From positions 347,501-411,500 of the forward strand of contig NC_009404.2 of assembly GCF_000002875.2 (NCBI RefSeq): DNA of 64,000 bases, written 5' to 3'. Origin of the DNA: Leishmania infantum JPCM5. Taxonomy: Eukaryota > Euglenozoa > Kinetoplastea > Trypanosomatida > Trypanosomatidae. The position numbers and the translations under genes are program-made. Every line of letters begins with the position of its first letter. The stretch's first letter is position 1. Below are positions 28,320 through 39,600 of the stretch, piece by piece. The notes beneath the pieces were generated by a model. It saw only the letters and a program-made list of their open reading frames with translations, was not told where the DNA came from and searched no databases.

Positions 28320-29770
28320 AGCAGTCCCCTGCCTACCACCACCACTAGCCATTGTTCGCTGGCTTGCTATCCCTCTGTTTCTGTCCCTCTTAAGCACCGC
28401 CACTTTCGAGCTGCGACAAGCGTCGAAAAGTCGCACTCTCTTTCCTTTTTGGTTTACTGCTCCGCTCGCCATCCCCCCTACGCCTCCTTTCTATCCGTTC
28501 CCTTCGCCCCCCTCCCTCCCTCCCTCGTGTGTGTGTCTTGTCGTCATCCTTTTCGTGTTTTGTTTTGTGTTGCCTTGCTCGCGTCGCCCTGGTCGTGCTC
28601 GCCCCACCCACCCACCACCACCCCCGCGCCCCTCTTCCCTCTTCACGGCTAGCCGACCGTGCATCATCACCACGCTCCCTTCCAGTCTGTTCGTGACCTT
28701 CGCCAGTGCCTTTCCCTTGCGTTGTTTTGTTTTATTTTTTTTTTTGGACTCACCCCGCATGCGCGCTCTCTTCATCCCTCCCTTCCTCTCCTTCCTTCCT
28801 GTGCTGCTTTCTCCCTCTTGTGTGAGGGCCAATACTCTACTGACTCCACCACCACTACCACTCAAAACCTCGCGTTGGTGTGTCTGTCCGTCTTTGTCTG
28901 TATGCTGTTGCGTCTGTCTGTCTGTCGTACGACCTGATCACGCTCCCTTCCCGTCCCTGAGCACCCACCCACACACGCACACACGCAGCGACACAGGCAG
29001 GCCTTCGCCCTGTTGTATACACATAGATAGGGCTACTTTTTCTTTGTGTGGTTGATTGATTCGTAGCCTTACGCACTTGGCTCACATACCATCCCGGTCC
29101 TCCCCCTCGTCCCTCTCTTTCCCTCCGCGCGCGTGTGCGTGCTGGTGTTTTTTTTTCTGAATCCTTCTCGTTGCTTCGCTCTTTGGCTCACTGTCGTGTA
29201 TCACCTCCCTTCATTTTCGGCTTCTATCCCTGCTCCCTCTCCTTGTGTCTTTACCAGTGTCCCTCTCTTTCCCTCCGCGTGCGTGTGTGTGTGTTGGAGG
29301 CGCGGTCGCACGCTATGTATTCTCTTTATCGTTGCCGGCACACACACCACCTAAATCAAAGTGACTTGAGCACACCGTCACCGCAGCTCCCCTTTTTTTC
29401 TCGTTCTTCGGGTTTGTTTGTCTGTCGCACTACTTGTCTCATCACCCCCCCCCTCGCCGATGCCGCACCCCCCACACACACACACACCGCCCTCTCCGCC
29501 CTCTCGTCCTCGCTGCGTTGTGTGTTTCCCTCTGTTGCTTCCGCGGTGAACCCTGCATACGTTTCTTGTGGGCGCTCTGTGCTTCGCTCTCTCGTGACTT
29601 GGATTCTTCTTTCTTGCTTTTTTGGTTTTCCTCGCCGTCATCGGCCTTGCTCGTATCATCCGCCTTTGAGGGGCGCACCTCTAGCGACCATCTGCGCCGG
29701 CGCAAGTGTCGCGCCGTCTCCCTCCTCTTCTCCTCCCCTTGTGCTGTGTCCGGCGCATACCCACGCATAA
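28320..29770 (+). other. Long pyrimidine-rich zone (about 1.4 kb)
   Basis: The + strand is strongly biased to C and T for about 1.4 kb, with CCCTCCCTCCCTC, TTTTTTTTTTTGG and TCTGTCTGTC-type tracts. It is far longer than a single splice-site tract and lies 0.9 kb or more ahead of the giant kinase gene. Confidence 0.6.
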
Positions 29771-30440
29771 TCGGGGCAACAAAGTAGGGTTACCCAGGTG
29801 CAGGCAATACGGGACCGCCGGCTGTTCATTTCTCTTTCTGCGCGCGCGCGTGTGTGGTTACGAGCATCCGTCAGCTCATCGGTCATCGACTGCGGAGAGA
29901 AAACCGCCTTGACGTCTAGACGCTGTGCGAGAGAGCGAGGTCGTCTCCACAGCAATAAGAAGGAAGCAGCGTTGGCATCACCTTTTCGCGCACGTACACG
30001 ACGCACCATTTCTTCATACACAAACGCACAAGCGTACAGCTCGTGAAGGGGGAGGGAAGTCTCGACCCAACACCGCGTCCGTCTTGGAGCGCAAGCAGAG
30101 CGTAACGAAGGGGAAAAAAGAGGGTGAGAAAGGGCGCTTCCTTGCGCTGTAGAGCATACGCGCACCCTCGCCTCTCTCCGTCTTTTTTGGAGCAGACCCT
30201 CTGCGCTGCTGTGTGGGTGTGTGGCTGGGTAGCTGGCTGGGTAGGTGGGGGCGTCTTCCTCTTGTTGTTGCGGTTGATTTTTGTTTTTTTTTTGGGGGGT
30301 GTTCGTTCTTCCTCGTCCTATAAAAAGTAAGAGTGCAGCGCGGCCCTCTTTTTTTTGTCGTTCCTGTTGTCGTATACACTGAAAGGCCACGTGGGTCTTC
30401 GCCAGCAGACGGAATCACGCGTGCACAAGGAAGCCCCCCA

Positions 30441-30480
30441 GGTACTCCTCCTTCTCCCCCCTCCCCTCCCCTTCCCGCAG
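30441..30480 (+). promoter_or_regulatory. Predicted trans-splice acceptor for the giant kinase gene
   Basis: A C/T tract (30443-30478) ends CCCTTCCCGCAG with AG at 30479-30480, a near-ideal acceptor. No ATG lies between it and the start at 30628, giving a 147-nt 5' UTR. Confidence 0.55.
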
Positions 30481-30627
30481 CCTCTCTCGCATACGCTGCA
30501 CAGTCACGCATCGGCCTATAGGAGCGAAGTGTTTGCATCCAGAGGAAAAGAGAAGTCGTTCTCGCGGTAATAACCCTTCTCACATTTGCGATCTCCCCTC
30601 TGCACGTGCCGTGTTCCCATCTCAGTC

Positions 30628-33600
30628 ATGGAGAGCTACTCAGTGAAGGTGGGCTCTTCATCGCAGTCGCCAGAGGGCAGCGCGGCTGGGGCCGCAGCGG
30701 AGACGCTCACATCGCCGACAGTTGGGCAAGCAGTGATAAGCAGCAACTGCAGCACAACTCAAGCCGGCAACTTTCCTCACCTGGTGCGCAAGAACTTGGC
30801 ACACGTGGCAGCCGTGGAAGCAACAGCAACAGCAGCGGAGTCGGTGGTGCCAATGCAGTCACGCTCTTTATCCCTGGTGACGGGCACCTCGAAAAGCGCA
30901 CCAGCAAGCACGGGGGTGTTCGCGGGCGACATGGATTGGCCGCAGTGGGGATTGGTTCCTGTGGTTTCGCTGTGTGGCGCCGCGGCGAACGCCCCCTCCT
31001 CGCCGCCGCCGACCGCCGCCGCTGCATCGGCGCCGCTTATTGCATCCCCTGAGAACCCTCTCACACCTTCTACTATGGTGCCTCCTCTCCTGCCAGTGTC
31101 CGCCTTGCCCTTCATTATTAGCGTCGTCACGCCGGCGAGTGGGTCAAGTGCCGCGGCCGAGATGAACACTGCGCCGACTCTGGAGATGCTGGGGAGAATC
31201 TCGGTGCTCTCGACGGACAACGCGACTGTGTCGACGCTGTCCCCTCCCAGTTGTGACCCCATCGCCTCCTGTCACGACTTCTATCGGCGACTGAACAGCA
31301 GTCTCGGTGTCTCGTCTGCCTCGTCGGTCCCTCTTCTGCGGAGCATTCCACCCCCTCCGGCGACGTCGCTTGGCGACAGTAGCAGCTGCAGTGACGACAG
31401 CGCCGCCGCAGCTACTGCTGTGTCGCCGCTGTCTACGCTCCTATCGCGGCGTTGCTCGGGGCAGCATCCGCCTTCGCTGCTGAACAGTCAGACACTCGCT
31501 TCTGTGCTGTCCGTCGGAGAGGCGGATGCACCTCTCACACCTCCGTCAAGCCCTTCAGAGCCGCCGTTGCCATTGCCAGACCCCGCACCCTCTCCGCAGG
31601 CGTCTGCTCCACCGCAGCAGCAGCAGCAGCAGCAGCCCCCTGCAGACGTCGTCGCGCGACTGAACCCCTCGCTGCTCCTCATGGCGCAGACATTGTGCGG
31701 CTGTCCTTTCGCGGAGGTCATGTGCCCCGTCCTCGTGATGGAGAGCTCGAGAGCGCGCATCGCCGCGGCCGCGATAAGAAACCCAGACCCAGCAAGCTCC
31801 TCGGCAATGACCGTAGACCCCGACACACAGAGGCAGGGTCTGCCTCTCACACTGGGCCGGCCGCCCCACTCTGGGTCCTCGTCGAGCTCGCTCCGTCACC
31901 TCGACTCCCCGCAGCCTCTGGCTAGCAACGCCACCGTCCTTGACCGCAAAGAGGACGACATGGCCGAGGACAGTCGCGGCACTTACCACCAAGCCGCCGC
32001 TGCGGCGGCGAACGGGGACGCGAGCGACGCCGGTGTCGATGACGAAGGCGGCCCCGAGACGAACTCGGCGCCCGCATCGAGGATACTGAAGTCGATATCC
32101 AAGACCTTGATGGGCCGTGCGTCTTCGTCGTCGCACAACACGACCACCAACGCCGTCACCATGGCCACCTCCACCGCTGCAACGGCGACCGGAACCTTCA
32201 CCCCTAACCACAGCGCGCTCCCGCTGGAGAAGCTGAACAGCGATAGCCCGACGCCGCCGCCACCATGCGCCTGGTCGCTCGTGTACGCCAACGACGCTGC
32301 CGCGAGCATGCTGGGCTGCAGCAGCGTGGATGAAGTGACGACGGCGGCATTTGATAACCTGCTCTGCTGCTTCGCGCTGACCCTTCCCCCGAGCGCCTCC
32401 GCCGGCAGCGTCCGCAGTAGCATGCCCCTGGTCACCGCCGCAGCGGCAACGGATGGGGCATCGGTGCCATTCGCGCTCGCCTCGCTACCCGCTACGGCGT
32501 CCTCGTCATCACCGCAGGCCGCATGCTTCGGGGAGAAAGAGATGGCCAGCAATGACGAAAACGACGACAAGGGACGCCAGAAGCATCAGCAGCCGTCTTC
32601 CAACGCAGTGCAGCAGCCGGGATGGCGGGAGGTGCAAAACCCAGGCGAGCTTTTCGCTCTGCCCAACCACAACTACGTCATCCTGTACAGCAAGCGCACC
32701 TCCGCGTACTACGCGGCACTTGCAGTGCCGTCGCACCAGCCGAAGATGTCACAGCGAACCAGCGTGGACGGCGAGAGTACGCCTCGGATGGGCTCGCCAT
32801 CGACGATGCGGAACCAGTCGCTGTGTCCCACCATCCAACAAGCTGAATGCTACCCACCAGTGCCGAGGAATCCATCACACCCCAGCGCAGACGTCCCATC
32901 GTCGAGGCTGACAGGCAGCGAGGAGGCCACCGGGATGGCGCAGTGCGGGCGACGAACCTCGACTATATTAGCAGCAGCAAACACCTCCTCCCCGTTCGAG
33001 CCCGACCTGAGTGATGGAGCGTCGCCGCCGCCGCCGATGCAGCAGCAGCGTTGCAGCCGGTACGTGGAGATTTACATCCTTCAGCGGCTGGAGAGTAGTC
33101 ATAGACCAGCTGGCATTGCAAGGATGCCGACCGCACGCGCGGTGGCCGCCGGCCCCCCGCCAACGCTGGTAACGCTTGGCAGTGGCGCTGCTGATGCGCG
33201 CGGGCCGGGCGCTCGGACCGCGACATCCCCCGGCGATCATCGGTCCACGGCCGTCTTTACGCCGCCACCCGCAGAGGCACCGCACCTGCGCAGTCCACAG
33301 CAGCTGCCGCCGCCACCGCATCGGCCACCGCGCTCGGCGTTGTCCAACTCTGCCACTGCAGCCGCAGTCACCGAAACGGGCAGTGTCGACTCTCTCGACG
33401 TCGACGCGCCGCGTCCGCTGCGGGAGCAGTATGCGAACCGCAGCCAGCACGCCTCCCTACACCCGATGGTGCAGAGCCAGCGCCGGCTTCCGAGCAGCAG
33501 CACGGAACGCTCTTCTAACTGGGCCGCGTCACGCACGAGTGGGCATCCCGGATCCCCGGCGCCCGGCGTGCAAGTCACCTTTGGCAGTCCTGAGACGCCC

Positions 33601-36600
33601 TCTGCCAACAGCGACGCCGCCTCGGCGATGCGGAGTTCCTCGCAGCACACAAACCAAAACAGTCTGTACGATCTGAGCTACCCGGCCTTCCATGTGAATC
33701 TTGCGCAGCCGACGATCACCTCCACGGACTGCCTGTACGGCGCCAACGAACCCGCTGGTGCGGCACCTCTGGCGGCCGCCGTAGCGGGAGGATCACGAGG
33801 GCTGCCGCTCACACCACTGCACAAGCCAGGCGAAGACCCGCACCACAACTACAGCAGCCCCAACAGCAGCTCTACACCGTTGCAGAAGACAGCATCGAAT
33901 GCCCGCCAACCGCAGCCGGAGCAACGTCACCTGCTGAGCCGCCAACGCCAGCACAGGCCACTAGCTGGCCTTGTCGACGACGAGGATGAGGCGCGCGCGG
34001 TGACTCGGTTCAAGCGCAGCTCCATGAACAATTCGCTGCCCATCTCTCCAGCCCTCCAACCAGCGTCTGGGCCGGCTTCTCGCCAACGCAGCCTCAGCTC
34101 CGCGCCACTGTCGGCGACAAGCACAACCATTGCCCTCCTAAGCTGTGCGCGATCCCGCATGCTCTCTCCTCTCTATCAGCAGCTGCCCCCGCCTAGCAGC
34201 GGACGTGTTTCGTCGTCGGGGTCGGCACGCCTGCAGTCACCAGCGGCTTCCACGGCAGCCCTCGCCCCTGCAGTGACTCCGCCAGCACCGAGGCGTGCGA
34301 TGCAGGAGGCGCGCGACGTGGAGAGCGTCGTCCAGCTGGCCCAGCAGGTGCGCGCGGAACAGCAGCCTTATCGCAAGAACAAAGCTGGGCAGCTCGTGGC
34401 GTTTGCGAGGGGCTCTCCGCCGTCGGCGTGGGCTCACAGAGACTCGCAGCCGTTATCGCCGTTGTCTTTGAGCCTTTTTCACTCGCATGCCTCCCTGGTG
34501 CACCGCTCCCCGCACAGTGGTGGTCATCACAGCCTCGTAAGTGGCGGCGACGCCGCAGGCCTCAGCGAATACAGTCTGCCCCACCACACCTTCCCCAGTG
34601 CCGTGACAGGATGCCTACTGCAGCAGCCGCAGCCTTCAGGCTGGGCGTCCCCTATGGAGACCAGCGCTGCGCAGATGCTCGGCAATGTGGCGGGAATGTC
34701 GTGGCAGCGGAGCAACGAGGTGGATCAAATCACGCCACACAAGCTTGCGGACCGGGTGCGATCTCAGCGCGGCGTCGTGGCCGTTCTCGTGTCGGCACGC
34801 CTGCCGCACACCATCATTTTTAACTCGGTTGCGTTTATGATGTTCGTGCAGCACGTTCTGCGGTTCCAGCGCCGCAACGGCGCCACGCAGGTGGCGTGCA
34901 TCCTGAACGTGTGCCGTAAGATGCAGCTGGTCATTCACATGATCCCTGTGGAGGTACTGCCGGGCGCCAGCGGCTGCGTCAAGCGCACCGGCGCTGACAA
35001 CGGTAGCCCCAGCACCAACAGCGCCAGTCCCGCCAGCCGCAGGGTGAGCGTGAGCTGGAAGGCAAATAATGGCAATGCTGAGGGCGCCGACGGAAACAGC
35101 AGCACAGTCACAGAGGCTGTCTGGGCATTGTCGAAGCTAAACGCAACGTTGCCGAGCCCGCACGAGGCGAACCCCGCGGGGCACCACCTTCTAGGCTCGC
35201 TGCCTTCATCGGCACCTGCCACGTCCTCACAGCAGCAGCAGCGGATGATCGTGGAGCTACTGAGAGCAAGACTGGAGGACCTCGACGTCCTCTACGGCTA
35301 CGAGGAGTTGATGGAAGCCTTCTCTCCCGCGGCCCCCGCGCTAGACAGCAGTGTCAGAGGCTTCATACCCAGCCACAGCAGCAGCGGCAGTGGCCCCTTC
35401 ACAAACTCCAATAGCAGCTGTGCACCGCCAACCGCGACCGCGTCCTCGCTTGGCACCGGTATTGTTGCGTCGTCGCCGCCGTGGGGCTCGATGCAGCATT
35501 ACTCGACTCAAGCGTCTCCGCTGCACTCGCCCTCAGGCGGCAGCAAGGAAAGCCGGACGGCGACGCCGCAGCGCAGCGTGCAGTCGCTTCTCGCCACTAA
35601 CGCTGTACCGCGCCACCCACACCGCGACCCCCTCCGGTGCTCCAGGGCCTGGTCTTGCAGTCCTCACCTACAGCAGCAGGCGCACGACCGTAATGCATCC
35701 ACCACCCCTTCCGTCACTGCCGTTCAAAAAGTCGCGCTCGTCTCGAATGCGGCGTCGAGCGGCGGCGATCGCCGCGACAGCAGACGTCGCAGCACCAGCG
35801 GCAATCTGGGCACCTGCAGCGGCACCGACAGGCTATCAAAGCGGAGCAGCGCCATGAGAAGTAGTGGCGACAGCGTCTCGAATGGCGCGTTATCGCGGCG
35901 ATCGTCGTTCATGACACGGACAACGGCGGCGACGGCGGCGACGGCGGCAGCGGCGGCGGCAGCGGCGGCGGCAGCTGTGCGCGCAGCCGACTCGGTGCAG
36001 CGCAAAGGATCATTCGCGATGCTTAGCGGGGCCGCAGCTCACGCTGCAGACGGCAGTCGGGCGGCATCCGTGGTTCTTTCTCGTGCGAGCAACCCTGCTT
36101 CGACGACGGCCAGCGGCACCGCAGACGCAGCACGAGAGGGTGGCAACTCGAGCATCCTCACGAGCAATACCACCGCGGCGAGTCACACGTTCGATCCGGC
36201 GTTCTCCGAGGTGCGCGCGCTTGGGATGCAGCAGAACACCGGTGAGGAGGGCGACGACACGCTGTCGCGGCAACGCACCCGCATGGAAAATGGGGAAAGC
36301 AGCGACGAGGTCATCGAGACTGCCGCCGAGAGCTCGCCCACGTCTCTGCCCAGCCGCCGCACCGGCAGTGTCAAGCAATCGCTGCTGTGGGCCTATCCAG
36401 GGGCTGGATCGGCTTCGCAAGCCCCACAGCCGCAGCACCGTCGCCTCCCTCCACGCTATGTGTCAAGCTCCTCCTACCTATCCCGAGACATGCGGGAGAG
36501 CTTGGCCATGTGCGATGCGGCCACCCGCATCCGCGCTGACACGTACGAGGCGCGAGTCCTAATCCCTTTTACCACGCCGCAGCGGCTGGAGCTGCTGAGT

Positions 36601-39600
36601 CGCCTGGGCAACGTGCAGCTCTCCAAGTATCGCGGGCTCTCCGTCTTTGGTGTCAACCTCGTGAACCTGGTGACCGAGGAAGCCGCCGCCGAGGCAGCGC
36701 AGCCGTCGCCGCCGATCATTCCCCTGCGGTACGACATAGCGGCGCGCACGTATTTGGAGGGCGTGCGCGGCAAGAGTGTCATCTTTTCGCCCTTGATGTC
36801 GCCCACCACCGCGGCGCCATCGTTTCCGAGCAAATCAGCGCGCGCCAGCGCCGACGTCAAGGAGGCCAAGGCGGAGCCAACGGAGGCAGAATCAGCAGTG
36901 GCAAATACGGCGGCGGCGAAGATGTCGAGCGCGGACACTTTGTCTGAGGCCGCAGCACCGGCAGCTGGAGCGGCGGTGTCGATGGCGTTGCGGCTACGTC
37001 CGCCTCCCCTCCAGGCGCTGGCCAGCTCTGCCGCCGGCGCACCCGGCATCGCCGTCCCAGTTGTGAGTGCGGTCACCAGCGCGACGATGTCCTCACTCAG
37101 TGCCCGCTCGCGCGGCGAAAGCTCCGCGTTCAGCTCAGGTGCGGCTGGACAGAAAGTCGCGCCACTCGAGGCCGCAAATCCATCCGGCTTCTCCACCACA
37201 CAGCATGGAAGCGCCAGCGGCAGTGAAGGCACCTCTCCGGAGGGCGTTGATGATGACACACTGCGGCGTGGCAGCGGGGCGACCGCATCGGGAGAAGCGA
37301 CGCCGACGCAGCGCCACGCCGACCCCTTTCAACTGCCGATGGACTCTTCGCCCACTGGCGGGACACATCACGGCACCTACAGAGGGTTGTTAACACTGTC
37401 GATGAAGTCCAAGGACGACGGCGAGGATGGGCATTTCTCTGCGTCCGTCGTAGCAGCAACCGCAGCGCATGCAGAAGCGGCAAAGGGCATGGAAGACGGT
37501 AAGAAGCGGATCTCCGACAACGTTGGGAGATGTGCGAAGCAGCTGCATGAAGGCAGAACACTCCGGGCTGCGGCGTCCTTCAGTGTATTAACCGTGAGTA
37601 GCGGAAGTCTACCAAGGAAAGGCACAGGCTTGCAGCTGCCCGCAGTGCTGCTTGACGGCACCATCGCCGCTGCAGAGGGCAAGAGCCGGAGCACGGCTGT
37701 CGCGAAGACTGAAAAAGAGCAGCTCACGGCACACGCGCGCACGACCACGCAGAGGGCGTCGATGGAGATAACGTCGCCGCTGCGACGGGGCAGCAGAGAC
37801 GCGGCGCCGGTAGGCGAGACCCGAAGCACGGCCAATACGGCGGTGACTGTGTCGACAGCGGTCATGCGCTCACCACCGCAGCGGCACGGGCCTCAGAGAA
37901 ACCTTACTCCGCATTCCTGCCACCACGCCGTTGAACTGTCTGCCCAGAGCGGGACGTTACAGACACCGCTCCATGTGGCGCTTCCATTCGCGGAAAGCTG
38001 GAGCGCGGGGTTGCAGTCGCCGCCAGTGAGCCAGGGCAGCAATATCCTCAGTGCCTCTTGCGCAGCCGGGGTGTCAGGCGCGTCGATCACTGCAGACAGT
38101 TCGGCAGACAGAACCACGCGCAGCAGCCGCAGCGGCACCCCATCAACGCAGAGTCGGCCCTCCGTTCCGTACCCGTCGTCTCTGCCGCACCCCATTGTCT
38201 CTTGTACGGCACCCTTCGCTGCTGGCAACAACAACCCAACGGAGCCGGCCAGCACGCAGAGCAGCAAGACGCAGGGCCTCGTCAGCGTCTGCACGCAGAA
38301 ATCTGGCGGAACCGAGCTGCTCGGCTATGCGCTGTCCAACAGTGCGGCCGCTGCCTTCGGCGACCTCAGCACCGCACTGAAGAAGGAAGATAATGAGCAT
38401 GCTGGGAGCAGCGCGAGGGCAAGCAGCACTGAAAACAAGGAAGAGGCAAAGAAGGCGACCGTGAACGCAACGGCATTGCTGGAGCCCCTCGCCGTCGGGG
38501 CTCCCGAGACCAAGCGCCACACTCAGCAGTACGCGAATCCGGCGTCGCTCTCGGGGCAAGCACCCGAGTCGGTGATTGTCGCTGACATATCGGCGCACGC
38601 CGCCTTGCCGAGCATCTCATTCGCTACTCTCACTGGCACGGCTGCGGCGCAGTCGACGACGGCTGAGGAAGGCGATGCGATGACATCGACGATGGAGGTG
38701 AAGCTGTCCGGGGTGTCCGCTGACAATGGAGAGCACAAAAGCAGCGGCAATCTGGGCAATCTCGTCGCACCCGTGGCTACGGGGAACGGAGGGGCGGGGG
38801 CGTCGGATGATCGGCGTGCTCCTGCGGGCGGCGGCAACGCCAACATGCCCGACGAGGCGAACGACTCGTTTGCCGATAGCTTCATGGATATTTTCGGTCT
38901 CGTCAACCGCCCACAGCAGCTGGCAGATCTGCGACGCTGCGTCAGCATGCATGTACGAAGCGTTTGCGATCATGGTTTCTTGTCGACTGGCAGCAGCTCC
39001 ATGTCCTCTGGCGCCACCACCAATGCGGTGGCAGCAGCGGCGGCAGTGCAGGGGAACACGTCAAGCTCCTCTACGGGGAATCGCGGTTGGGGTGCCGCGG
39101 TTGCCGCGCAGCCTATTCGGCCATTAACCGCCTTCGTCTCCTCACCCAGCGAGAGCCGCGTCGATGAAGGTGTGCGCAGCAGCGAGAGCAGTAAGCTGAG
39201 GCGTATCGCAGGCCTCAGCAACATCGCCGCAACAGCAGAGAAGGGTGCCACTCCCTACGAAAACGCCGCCATGCGTGCCGTTGCGGAGGACGCGGCTGAT
39301 CAAACAACGCGCAACAACCTGCATGTGCTTGTCTACACGACCCGCGCCTACGCAGAAGTAGAAGAGGTCCTAGGCATCTACGGGCACTGCACAACCTTCG
39401 TCACGAGTGCGACGAAGATGCTACGGTACGCCCGCTCAGGGCTGCAGCTCTTCGACGTCGTGATCGTGGAGTGGGTGGAGTCTCTTATTAGCGGGGAAAT
39501 GCACGACACGCTCGCCAAACATGCCGTCGAGGAGACGGTCGTGGCCTTCTTCATCTCGACAAGGCCTGGCGTGCGCACACCGACGATGAACGTCGATAAC

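Larger units (their letters stand above)
25614..30627. other. 5 kb spacer without a supported gene
   Basis: This is the largest gene-free stretch. It has a GT repeat with G-runs (26113-26168), a CA repeat (27984-28008), one unresolved base (27147) beside a C run, and a long pyrimidine-rich zone at about 28320-29770. Several open frames of 100-300 codons cross it (for example 28174-29055 on +), but they are dominated by Pro/Ser/Cys/Leu from C/T and GT repeats and overlap each other in several frames, so they are not taken as genes. The end (30441-30480) is the likely splice signal of the giant kinase gene. It may hold non-coding RNA or long UTRs that cannot be judged from sequence alone. Confidence 0.6.

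Noticed and set aside
28174..29055. 293-codon open frame in the 5 kb spacer
   Set aside because: Its Pro/Ser/Cys/Leu composition follows from the C/T-rich DNA, and competing frames are open in the same stretch.
30320..30330. TATAAAAAG sequence resembling a TATA box
   Set aside because: Kinetoplastid protein genes are not driven by individual TATA promoters; a single A/T patch is not evidence.
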